A stretch of DNA of 56,187 nucleotides. Source: Legionella sp. GTDB lineage: Bacteria > Pseudomonadota > Gammaproteobacteria > Legionellales > Legionellaceae. A program made the translations under genes and the position numbers. The notes below the pieces were generated by a model that saw only the letters and a program-made list of their open reading frames with translations, was not told the origin of the DNA and did not search any database. Positions within the stretch are counted from its first letter, which is position 1, and each line of letters begins with the position of its first letter. Shown piece by piece: positions 44,901-52,503 of this stretch. The stretch is from assembly GCA_017306715.1 (NCBI GenBank), contig JAFKHV010000023.1, positions 1 to 56,187 of the forward strand, read 5' to 3'.

Positions 44901-45318
44901 AAATTTGACTAAAAATATCCAAACCTGAGGGACTGGATAAAAGAGCTCGTACTATCTGTATATGAGTCTGCATATCTTCCTGTGGAAGATAATAGGATAA
45001 AAACTTTTCGATATTTCCAAAATTTTTTACGTCACGTTTTTGCATCAATAATTCAATAAATTTATTAAAAATAAATACCGTAGTTATCTGCTTTTCAAGT
45101 AAATGCGCTTCTTTTAATTTTAAAAATAAGTCATATAGGGCAAAACTAGGAATACATATACGCACACCGTGTAATTCAGATTGGTATGACCATTGATGCT
45201 CTTTTACTAATGGATTTAAATGTTCACATACATCAGCTATATCCTGTGGCGTACTACAATGTAAATTTAATTCATATGCCACTGCCGAAACTTTTACGAA
45301 AGAGATATTGGTAATCAT
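41950..45318 (-). CDS. Large STAND / NB-ARC-type NTPase
   Basis: A 1122-residue protein. About residues 1-730 form a large helical region without a recognised domain. It is followed by FHFTGRVSVL and a signalling NTPase core: Walker A GMRGVGKTT (about residues 762-770), Walker B LLIFDDIRS (about 840), a sensor-like IIITTTNPYW, GNLPLGL (GLPL motif) and a winged-helix-like region with LHPLVQAVIYEHL. This is the NB-ARC/STAND plan of plant NLRs, Apaf-1 and bacterial anti-phage proteins. There is no tail of obvious WD40 or TPR repeats. It could be an effector, or a defence sensor with the sensor at the N-terminus. Confidence 0.8.
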   Translation of the reverse strand: MITNISFVKVSAVAYELNLHCSTPQDIADVCEHLNPLVKEHQWSYQSELHGVRICIPSFALYDLFLKLKEAHLLEKQITTVFIFNKFIELLMQKRDVKNFGNIEKFLSYYLPQEDMQTHIQIVRALLSSPSGLDIFSQILDQGFTMLDNPALLQPLVQLIDQSGQSMTSNSQAIQQLTSKYNQLAAYFEAIHPFEMEVVALHTEREMAQFFNRSWMFCYLQHYLFAPNEKNERIYLLQKDYLHKLIWANKLFAAAKYYLIAKLSGLSYCSAENLSRFAAINTDSHHANKHIFKFMLTRYELSPFNITFVYKYLAVQVINQLLEHEFDCDEEEVHLLLTHYYQVTDEARKIPNKATILEYALHAVVQLASIIAPRIGKSEHLKTFIKLARQLKPCLSIISLDKEVNTDPLLKAEHKVFYNSSHTSFNADIYSTVLRDLYQLMLKPQNFNDFFNYLNTQLSHSLGHLPSLPNDYQDNQIKLLDLAFPNGKIFSWWSGLPESQRALNQAMHHLLLSLERAEGYNLPDFEGTDGVPRFYGFIPHYSANSLITKEKRVFKESAYSSPGIIHGVEAHRLQLAALRFFIKEGRLKLPRGKSAHDLLTYIVDNDLWSAFFDNRYSHFTSPHFLMSALRSNPQYDVLQKYAVFAFCKAMSKFIYIDCPLFDYEQLILMQCATDNNFINRSDERLFKNWLSANKHKAKFYQEQDLWSACYFKKPKALYKSVTPYRAILNTVNHHEPFHFTGRVSVLRQIELNFKQQALQIISGMRGVGKTTLVNQYLLNTRYTICWPVETADIPQSLKRLYDLLQHNFPDLIRDIQSTYIDCHWSERLQIALKKIPNWLLIFDDIRSPGMLEEYMALPNLNLRQHIIITTTNPYWTKFESKIIYLDTLTDDEAQEYLHKVLPHEQSESLNILGKSLGNLPLGLVQSSNFIRSTSISVTQYLNYFKQEIAELWATEERPVDYPRVINAAWQDDIDESCKDIYAKAILFSMAYLSSLTFTRDLFLFLDEPSVARALRRLCSYSLLKYEPATKQYTLHPLVQAVIYEHLRTLKNTDYARLALVLAPTICDLKRINRIDTEIIYDYEHNSEFTNHILSKLNLGGHELDITEDSLECFNKHYMVNRQ

Positions 45319-45485
45319 TATTATGCTTTTAAGTCATTGTAGAAATGCGCGAATTATATCTTAAATGTACTGCAGAAGAATCTTGTGATTTTTATTTGCC
45401 ACAATAAATTCAAGATCAATGACGTTGAGATACACTGTTTAAGCTATATCATGAATATAGATTTGAGCGATTTGATTATACTCGT

Positions 45486-46355
45486 TTATTTACGAGCATC
45501 CGCTGTCTTTTTTTTCAACTTCCATCGCTTATGCATCCAATTCCATTGCTCTGGATGGGCTAATATAATTTGTTCCAGTGCTCTATTATAAGCAAGGGTA
45601 TTTTGATAAAGGGCTTGGTTGGTATTTTCATGTTCTTGCCAGGGAATCGGTGGAAAGAACTCCAATACATGCTTTCCGTTTGCAAGGCGATATCCTGCAG
45701 CAGGAATAACAGGAACATTAGTGTAGCGAGACAAGGTAGCCAAACTACGATAGGTACCTGCCTTTTCATTAAAAAACTCCACCGCAATTCCGTCACGGTT
45801 GACCAACGAGGCGTGCTGATCTAAAACAAAAATTACCGCATGATTTTGCTCCAGAGCAGCACATACTTTGTCGAGTGAATTCTTTTTAGGTATGACATTA
45901 AGTCCTACTCGGTAATATTGTTTAAAGAGACTGCGCTCAATGAATTTAATGGATAAGGTTCGGCGAATAAAATGAAATTGCCCTTGAAATTCTTTAAAAT
46001 TTAAAACCCCGCCAATTGGCGCAACCTCCCAATTACCAAAATGACCCGTGAGTACCAAAACACCTTTTTGCTGCGCTACGACATCGAGCATATATTGATG
46101 TCCTCGAACTTCTACCCATTGACTCAATTGTTCTTCACTCATGAAACGCATCCGCAGAGCTTCACGTAGTGATTTAAGCAAGTGAGAATAATAGGCAATA
46201 GCTAAACGTTTTTTTTGCTCAGGTGTTAGTCGTTCACCGTAAACACGGTCAATGTTACTCATGATGACTTGGCGTTTATAAGGAAGGAAATTGAAAATTA
46301 TTTTCCCTAAAAAGCTAGTCGGCAACTGGGCAATTTGCTGTTCGAGTTCAATCAC
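45486..46355 (-). CDS. LpxL/HtrB-type acyltransferase, probable very-long-chain lipid A acyltransferase
   Basis: A 289-residue inner-membrane-associated acyltransferase of the LpxL/LpxM/LpxXL family, with the catalytic HX4(D/E) motif GHFGNWE and the IFVLDQHASLV substrate block. These enzymes add secondary acyl chains to lipid A. The start is GTG overlapping the ketosynthase stop (GTGATTGA). In rhizobia the equivalent lpxXL gene closes the very-long-chain cluster; the same position here suggests that role (inference from synteny). Confidence 0.85.
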   Translation of the reverse strand: MIELEQQIAQLPTSFLGKIIFNFLPYKRQVIMSNIDRVYGERLTPEQKKRLAIAYYSHLLKSLREALRMRFMSEEQLSQWVEVRGHQYMLDVVAQQKGVLVLTGHFGNWEVAPIGGVLNFKEFQGQFHFIRRTLSIKFIERSLFKQYYRVGLNVIPKKNSLDKVCAALEQNHAVIFVLDQHASLVNRDGIAVEFFNEKAGTYRSLATLSRYTNVPVIPAAGYRLANGKHVLEFFPPIPWQEHENTNQALYQNTLAYNRALEQIILAHPEQWNWMHKRWKLKKKTADARK

Positions 46356-47631
46356 TTGATTTAATCACCAAACAGGTATTCATACTAGCAAAACCTCGAT
46401 TAAGGATCAGTGCATGTTGAGGTGCTGTTAACAGATGATGCTCGGAACTAAGCAAAAGATCAGCACATCGGGCAGCAGGTTGTTCGAGATTAGCGATCCC
46501 TGGTACACATTTTTGTTCTAATGCGTAGGTTGCCATTACCGCATCAATAAGCCCAGAAGCACACACTGTATGCCCCATAGACCATTTAAATGCTGTTACT
46601 GGGACTTGTCTCGCACCAAAAACCTTATTAATTGCCTGAGCCTCACTTACGTCTGATTTTATGTTCCCATTGCCATGAGCTACAATGAAATCAATCTCAT
46701 TTTTATCCAGCATCAAGTGCGAAAGAGTTCGTTCCATAAGCCGTGACAACTGCTCTCCATGTTCTTCAATAGAGAATAAACCGGCGAGTTCACTGTTTGA
46801 TTGCCCACCAATAATTTCTCCATAGCTCCGAGCTTGACGTGCATTGGCACTTGCTTCACTTTCCAAAACAATCGCTGCAGCACCTTCAGCCATAATGGTA
46901 CCATCATGATCAGCGTCAAAAGGTTTGAGATGACGTTGACTTAAAACACCGAGTTGCTCATAGTAAAAAAGTGACTGCGGCTCCAATGCCGTATCATACG
47001 CAACGACCACCGCGCGATCAGCTTGACCGCTTTGTATCGCATGAAAAGCCTCGAGCAGCGCCTGTGTTCCCCCTACCGCATGGTTCGTAATATTATGATT
47101 TGCACCCTTAAAACCGTAGGTAATGCCGGTATAAGCCAAAACATTATTGGGTAAAATCCTTAATAGCCACATAGGATGTACTTCATCAAACAATTGTTCA
47201 GCAAATGCAGACATTTTGCCCTGGGTCTTCGCGAGCAAGGGTAAGAAATCATATTGTTGAAAATATTTGTTTCCAGGCGAGCCTACATAGACCGCTGTTT
47301 GTTCGTTAAAATGTTCGTGTTCTTCCTGGTTTAGCCCATCACGATAACTAATAAAACCGCTATGTTCGACCGCCTGAACTGCTGCATTAATGCCCAGAAC
47401 GTCTTGTCGTGAAATCACTTTATTCAGTTTGCGATCCGGCAGCATCTTGGCGGGTTGAAAATCTTTTAACTCCCCTCCCAGGCGTGCGCTCCATCGCGCT
47501 AAATCCCATTCCTTTATTTCCGCAATACCACTGCAGCCTTGCGTAAGTGCATTCCAGGTGGCATCCGATGTTGGTCCAGTTGCGGTAAGGGTGCTTCTTC
47601 CGGTAATTAATACACGATTGGCTTGACTCAT
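46348..47631 (-). CDS. Ketosynthase-like protein lacking the active-site Cys (chain-length-factor-like)
   Basis: A 427-residue FabF-fold protein. At the nucleophile site the sequence is NHAVGGTQA, so the usual Cys of TACASG is Ala185. The two later His motifs are partly kept (AHGNGN and KWSMGHT). A condensing enzyme without its Cys cannot load an acyl chain itself, but such subunits pair with an active ketosynthase, as in type II polyketide KS/CLF. It follows the active FabF-type gene by 9 nt (start ATG at 47631 with GGAG), which supports a heterodimer. Rhizobial fabF1/fabF2 pairs of the lipid A cluster have the same arrangement. Confidence 0.88.
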   Translation of the reverse strand: MSQANRVLITGRSTLTATGPTSDATWNALTQGCSGIAEIKEWDLARWSARLGGELKDFQPAKMLPDRKLNKVISRQDVLGINAAVQAVEHSGFISYRDGLNQEEHEHFNEQTAVYVGSPGNKYFQQYDFLPLLAKTQGKMSAFAEQLFDEVHPMWLLRILPNNVLAYTGITYGFKGANHNITNHAVGGTQALLEAFHAIQSGQADRAVVVAYDTALEPQSLFYYEQLGVLSQRHLKPFDADHDGTIMAEGAAAIVLESEASANARQARSYGEIIGGQSNSELAGLFSIEEHGEQLSRLMERTLSHLMLDKNEIDFIVAHGNGNIKSDVSEAQAINKVFGARQVPVTAFKWSMGHTVCASGLIDAVMATYALEQKCVPGIANLEQPAARCADLLLSSEHHLLTAPQHALILNRGFASMNTCLVIKSSD

Positions 47632-47640
47632 TACCACTCC

Positions 47641-48924
47641 TTAAAACTGAGGATGTTTAAACAATAAGCAACTATTCGATCCGCCAAATCCAAAAGAGTC
47701 GGATAAGACAACTCCTAGGGATTTTTCTCTAGGTCCATCGATTACATAATTTAGACCGCACTCCGGATCCGGCGTGGTTAGGTTAGCATTCATAGGAATA
47801 CATGCGTGTTCAATTGCTTTAACGGATATAACCGCTTCTAAAGCACCGGCCGCGGCAATTAAATGGCCCGTTTGCCCTTTTGTGGAGCTTACCGGTAAGT
47901 ATGCGCTCTGCTCAGCAAATACCGCTTTAATTGCGTTTGACTCGCTTAAATCATTCATTTTTGTAGAGGTACCATGGGCATTAATATAATCCACATCGGC
48001 AGGTTTAATCCCTGCATCTTTTAATGCACCAATGATTGCCTGGATTGCACCATCGCCATTAGGATGCGAATCGGTGATTCGATATGAACTTAGCGAGTTT
48101 CCTTCGCCCGCAAGCTCTGCATAAATACGTGCCCCTCGTGCTTTGGCTTTTTCCCATTCCTCTAAAATTAAAAAAGCAGCACCTTCACCTAGCACAAAAC
48201 CATTGCGGGTCGCATCAAAAGGACGACTTGCTGTAGTAGGTGTTTCGTTATAAGTGGATAATGCACCGAGCAAACAAAAACTGGATAACCCTATGGGGTT
48301 AATCATGGAGTCAAATCCTCCAGCTAGCACATAATCGGCTTCACCTCGTCGAATGACCTGTAGTGCCAGACCAAGAGCCTGCCCACCGGAAGCACACGCC
48401 GTATGCACGGAAGACGCATACCCTCTAATGCCAAATTGTTGGGCAAGTAACGATAAACCCGTATTTGGGGTGGTTTTAGCAAAGTCAGCTAATTGATAAA
48501 ATTCTTGCTTGGATTCCTGTAATTTAGCCCAATCCACCTCACCATCAACAGCGCAGGTTTTTTGAAAACGATGTAAGTAATCAAACTCAGCCGTCATCAT
48601 CCCACTACCGGTCACCACGCCCCAATCCGTAGCGGTTTGTTCTGTGGGTAAAATACCAGCGTCCTCAAAAGCCTGCGTTGCCGCTTCAAGAGCGAAGTGA
48701 GTAAACGATAATGCAAAACGGCTTTGTTTATTGATTAATGATGATCGCGGTTGAAAATTTTTTACCTCAGCAGCGATATAGGTTGGGAAGGATTTTGCGT
48801 CGAAATGGCTAATCTCGGCAATACCTGATGTTCCAGCCATCAAATTGTTCCAAGTCGAAGAAACATCATGACCTAGTGGTGATACGGCCCCTAAACCTGT
48901 AATTGCTACTCGTCTTTTTTTCAT
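47641..48924 (-). CDS. Beta-ketoacyl-ACP synthase II-like (active ketosynthase)
   Basis: A 427-residue FabF-type enzyme with intact catalytic residues: VHTACASGGQALG (Cys), NAHGTSTKMND (His) and STKGQTGHLIAAAGALE (His). It condenses malonyl-ACP with acyl chains. The start ATG has AGAGGT upstream. It sits between the double hot-dog dehydratase and the Cys-less partner, so it is probably the elongating ketosynthase for very-long acyl chains rather than the housekeeping FabF. Confidence 0.94.
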   Translation of the reverse strand: MKKRRVAITGLGAVSPLGHDVSSTWNNLMAGTSGIAEISHFDAKSFPTYIAAEVKNFQPRSSLINKQSRFALSFTHFALEAATQAFEDAGILPTEQTATDWGVVTGSGMMTAEFDYLHRFQKTCAVDGEVDWAKLQESKQEFYQLADFAKTTPNTGLSLLAQQFGIRGYASSVHTACASGGQALGLALQVIRRGEADYVLAGGFDSMINPIGLSSFCLLGALSTYNETPTTASRPFDATRNGFVLGEGAAFLILEEWEKAKARGARIYAELAGEGNSLSSYRITDSHPNGDGAIQAIIGALKDAGIKPADVDYINAHGTSTKMNDLSESNAIKAVFAEQSAYLPVSSTKGQTGHLIAAAGALEAVISVKAIEHACIPMNANLTTPDPECGLNYVIDGPREKSLGVVLSDSFGFGGSNSCLLFKHPQF

Positions 48925-48925
48925 G

Positions 48926-49822
48926 TCAACCTCTGGGGATTAATACAGCATCCATAACACATACCCTTTTCCCTGCTACTGTGCTACGAAAGGAGAGCAC
49001 CAGCTCCTGTTCATCACGGCGTTTGACAGTGACTAAACACTCAATAACATCGCCTGGATGTACAAATTCATTCATTTTTATTTTGCGTAACTCCGCTACC
49101 TGATAGCAGGTGGTATACCCTGCGCGAAGTATAAACTCATATGCGAGATTGATCTTGCACTCAAGAAGTACCGTCATCGGTAATACCGGTTTTTTGGGAA
49201 AATGATCCGGAAAATAAGGGGCGGCACGACTTAAACGTTTTTCCGCAATTAAGCTAATCCCGGGTTCCGATGAACAGATTCGGTCAAAACTCATGTTAAC
49301 TCGCCGATTTTCGTTGCTTGCTCCCAATAGTTCTTGCATGGGTATTATGTTCAAATCAGCACAAAGTGCAAACCAGTCGGTATGTCGATTAATTTCAGCG
49401 AACTGCTCACGCACTATGCTTTTTTCAATGAAATCATCCATTGGTAATAGTGGTCCGAGAGCGCCACTTATAGAGAACACAAGCTCTGAACCCACTCTCG
49501 CTTCACTATGATATTGCACCGCACGCTCGTCTAGGCTATCAATATGAGATTCAAGAAGTAGCGTTTCACCTACATAAGCTGGACGATACAGGCGAGCGGA
49601 ATCCACGATTCCTGCAACTGGCCTGGAAGAAAAATCATTTAAGGACATGACATTCCACGCAGCTAGCTGGCCCAATGTTTCACCGATAAGAGAAGGAATG
49701 AAGCAGGCTCGTCCCTCTTTATCCGTAGTCAGGAAATAATCATCGTGGGTTACATGTTTAAGCCCCCGTATCCAAGCTCCAGGGGCTGATTCGACAATAC
49801 GATCGACAAATAAAAATCTCAT
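48926..49822 (-). CDS. Double hot-dog protein, FabZ-like 3-hydroxyacyl-ACP dehydratase
   Basis: A 298-residue protein made of two hot-dog halves, twice the size of FabZ. The C-terminal half has YFPDHFPKKPVLPMTVLLE, the FabZ catalytic pattern. The N-terminal half has the same helix (FIPSLIGETLGQLAAW) without the catalytic His, so it looks structural. It starts LFVDRIVE like FabZ/FabA-type proteins. It lies one base after the FabF stop and 5 nt past the ACP stop, in one operon. Confidence 0.85.
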   Translation of the reverse strand: MRFLFVDRIVESAPGAWIRGLKHVTHDDYFLTTDKEGRACFIPSLIGETLGQLAAWNVMSLNDFSSRPVAGIVDSARLYRPAYVGETLLLESHIDSLDERAVQYHSEARVGSELVFSISGALGPLLPMDDFIEKSIVREQFAEINRHTDWFALCADLNIIPMQELLGASNENRRVNMSFDRICSSEPGISLIAEKRLSRAAPYFPDHFPKKPVLPMTVLLECKINLAYEFILRAGYTTCYQVAELRKIKMNEFVHPGDVIECLVTVKRRDEQELVLSFRSTVAGKRVCVMDAVLIPRG

Positions 49823-49827
49823 GAAAT

Positions 49828-50232
49828 TTACGCTGGAACTTTTTGCTCATTCATCGCGGAAATTACGAGCTTACAAAAAGTCTCGACCGTAAAGAGCATA
49901 GGAATTTCGTTTACTTTCATACCGGACTTAAATTGATCATCTGGGACTTCGCTAAGATAGCTGCGCAATGCTTCTAAACCTTGTGGAGTAATTACGCCAC
50001 CTTTTTCGAATTCTTCTTCTGCCAACGTGCCACGCGCATTTTTTTCTAACTGACCACGAGGAATTTTAATTTTGAATTCTTTTTCAAGTTGAAAAACTAA
50101 ATCCAGAAAATCGATGGACTCAGCGCCTAAATCTGCAATTAAACGACTATTTTGTAGAATTTCATCTTCGTCAATAACTAAGACGTCAGCGATTATTTCT
50201 CTTACTTTAGGATAAACGTCAGCTACATTCAT
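49828..50232 (-). CDS. Acyl carrier protein, extended AcpXL-like
   Basis: A 134-residue carrier protein; the phosphopantetheine Ser is in DLGAESIDFLDLVFQLE (about residue 39). It is about 55 residues longer than standard AcpP because of an insert (about residues 60-105, NARGTLAEEEF through FKSGMKV) before the last helix. Specialised carriers for long lipid A chains (AcpXL) are also longer and diverged. Start ATG has GAGGAAA. It is the second gene of the cluster. Confidence 0.9.
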   Translation of the reverse strand: MNVADVYPKVREIIADVLVIDEDEILQNSRLIADLGAESIDFLDLVFQLEKEFKIKIPRGQLEKNARGTLAEEEFEKGGVITPQGLEALRSYLSEVPDDQFKSGMKVNEIPMLFTVETFCKLVISAMNEQKVPA

Positions 50233-50332
50233 TATTTTTTCCTCAGAGGCGGCAAATTACAAAGCCGCAAATTATATCACAGTTTTTTCTAGACATAAAT
50301 TATGCCTCTTCTGCACCTAAAAGGCCATCTTA

Positions 50333-51088
50333 TCAGCCAATACGGCTATAACCCGCATCAACGAACAGAGTGTGTGCATTGATCATTGCGGCTTCAGGAA
50401 GACAAAGCAAATAGACCGCATTGGCTACATCCAGGGGAGTTAGCGGGCGATCGGCCAAAGCATGAGCCTGATACTCATCTAACAACTGCTCGCGATTAGG
50501 GAAATTTTTTAAAGCATCCGTATCCACAACCCCTGCAGAGATTGTATTAACCGTGACACCATCGTCTGCCAACTCTAAACTCAAGGAGCGCACTAGCGCT
50601 TCCAGGGCCGCTTTAGAAGCACCAATGAAGGCATAATTGGGAATGGCGCGCTCCGCACCCAGACTTGATAGAGCAATCACTCGTCCACCTTTACGCATAA
50701 ATGGGCGTCCCTCAGTCACTAAATGGTTTAATGCCAGTGCATTCGTTTCCATACACCAACGCCAATGTTTGGTTGACATTTTTAATGCAGGCTTTAAAAC
50801 GCCACTCGCTGCGTTACTAATAAGAAAGTCTAACGAATTGAATGTTTCACCGAACTGCGCAAAAAGCTCTTTAACCGAAGCGTGATCGGCAACGTTCGCC
50901 TGTAATGCGACCGCCTTTCGTCCTAATTTGTTAATTTCAGCAACTAATTTCTGTGCCTCATCGGAGCTATTGTAATAAACAATTGCTATATCGGCTCCTG
51001 CCTGGGCTAATTTTAAGGCAGTTGCTTTCCCAATACCACGCGCGCCTCCAGTAATCAAGGCTACCTTATCGACAAAATTTAAACTCAT
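50333..51088 (-). CDS. FabL-type enoyl-ACP reductase (SDR)
   Basis: A 251-residue short-chain reductase, with the NADP motif TGGARGIG. It matches Bacillus FabL at NAASGVLKPALKM...HWRW and DTDALKNFPNRE, and its catalytic Tyr and Lys are spaced YX6K (Y-AFIGAS-K), the enoyl-reductase spacing, not the YX3K of ketoreductases such as FabG. It reduces trans-2-enoyl-ACP, the last step of each elongation cycle. It is the first gene of the cluster, 100 nt before the carrier protein, with AAGGA at the start. Confidence 0.88.
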   Translation of the reverse strand: MSLNFVDKVALITGGARGIGKATALKLAQAGADIAIVYYNSSDEAQKLVAEINKLGRKAVALQANVADHASVKELFAQFGETFNSLDFLISNAASGVLKPALKMSTKHWRWCMETNALALNHLVTEGRPFMRKGGRVIALSSLGAERAIPNYAFIGASKAALEALVRSLSLELADDGVTVNTISAGVVDTDALKNFPNREQLLDEYQAHALADRPLTPLDVANAVYLLCLPEAAMINAHTLFVDAGYSRIG

Positions 51089-51232
51089 GGACGATCCTTA
51101 AAAACAAATTTCTTCATTTTCATTTTTCTTGCATAATATTGCAATCTTTTAGTACATTTAATTTAAAGCACTTGTATCTAAGTGGTTAAATTTGTACGAT
51201 CGCATCACTTTTGCGTATTCGCCCCTTAGCTG

Positions 51233-52405
51233 ATGAATTATCCTTGGTCCAAAACCGTTTTCCCAATCGCAATCATTTTTGCTTTCCGGATGTGGGGCTT
51301 ATTTCTGCTCATACCTGTGTTTAGTGTTTATGCTCTGTCCTTAGAGGACGCAACACCTATTTTAATTGGATTTGCCTTAGGCATTTATGGCCTTTCCCAA
51401 GGGATCATGCAGATTCCATTCGGACTACTTTCAGATAAATTGGGGCGTAAACCCGTGCTCGTCGCAGGATTGCTCCTTTTTGCCGGAGGAAGCTTATTAG
51501 GTGCCTTCACGCATTCAATTTATGGAATGATTATCGCTCGAACATTACAGGGTACCGGTGCAATCGGTAGTGTCCTAATTGCACTTTTAGCGGACTTGAC
51601 CCCCGATGAAGAACGAACTAAAGCAATGGCTGTCATTGGTATAACGATAGGTCTTTCTTTTAGCTCCGCGATGATTTTTAGCCCCTTTCTGGCACAGCAT
51701 TATGGCTTAAAAGGTATTTTCCTTCTAACCTCTCTTTTAGCACTAACTGCTCTTGTACTGTTGTATTCTGTGATCCCCACGCCCAAGACACAACCCGTTC
51801 ATTGCGAAAGTGAAGCACAGCCAGCATTACTAAGTTCGGTATTAAAAAACAAGCAATTACTTCGTCTCGATTTGGGTATTTTTTGTCAGCACTATATTTT
51901 AACCGCCACTTTTTTTGTTACGCCTTTCATTTTAAAAAGCCAAATACTCATGGGGGCGCTACAGGGTCAATGGCAATTTTATTTACCTCTGATGTTGTTC
52001 GCTTTTCTCTTCATGGTTCCGATGATTATTATCGCCGAGAAAAGGGGCCATATGAAAAAAGTATTTCTTGGCTCGGTCTTGACAACTATACTTGCCCAAT
52101 GGGCTTTAATTAGTCTGCATCTACATTGGTGGTTTTTTTGTACTATTTTTCTCGCCTATTTTACTAGCTTCAATATACTTGAGGCAACTTTACCGTCCAT
52201 GATTTCCAAACAGGCACCTTCACAGTCTAAAGGTACGGCAATGGGTGTGTATTCTACCAGTCAATTTTTAGGATTGTTTGCAGGTGGTGCTTTAGCAGGG
52301 GTAATATACAACTCATACAACATACCGGGGGTTTTTCTGTTTAATGGCATTGTGGGTTTTATTTGGTTAATCATTGCATTGCCTATGCGACTAGAGAAAA
52401 AATAA
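51233..52405 (+). CDS. MFS transporter, YajR-like
   Basis: A 390-residue, 12-helix transporter with motif A (GLLSDKLGRKPVLVAG), the RTLQGTGAIGSVLIALLADL block and IGITIGLSFSSAMIFSPF, as in YajR proteins. It lacks the extra C-terminal YAM domain of E. coli YajR. Substrate unknown. It is divergent from the fatty-acyl cluster across 144 bases. Confidence 0.9.
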   Translation: MNYPWSKTVFPIAIIFAFRMWGLFLLIPVFSVYALSLEDATPILIGFALGIYGLSQGIMQIPFGLLSDKLGRKPVLVAGLLLFAGGSLLGAFTHSIYGMIIARTLQGTGAIGSVLIALLADLTPDEERTKAMAVIGITIGLSFSSAMIFSPFLAQHYGLKGIFLLTSLLALTALVLLYSVIPTPKTQPVHCESEAQPALLSSVLKNKQLLRLDLGIFCQHYILTATFFVTPFILKSQILMGALQGQWQFYLPLMLFAFLFMVPMIIIAEKRGHMKKVFLGSVLTTILAQWALISLHLHWWFFCTIFLAYFTSFNILEATLPSMISKQAPSQSKGTAMGVYSTSQFLGLFAGGALAGVIYNSYNIPGVFLFNGIVGFIWLIIALPMRLEKK

Positions 52406-52503
52406 CTTTAAAGAGAAAGAAGATAATTATTTCATTACATACTCTTTCGATCATTTTTTAGCATTAATGATTGAGTTATATAATGAATGACCACAAGGAA
52501 GTT

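Noticed and set aside
50333..51088. FabG ketoreductase
   Set aside because: The Tyr-Lys spacing is YX6K and the motifs match FabL, so enoyl reductase is a better call.
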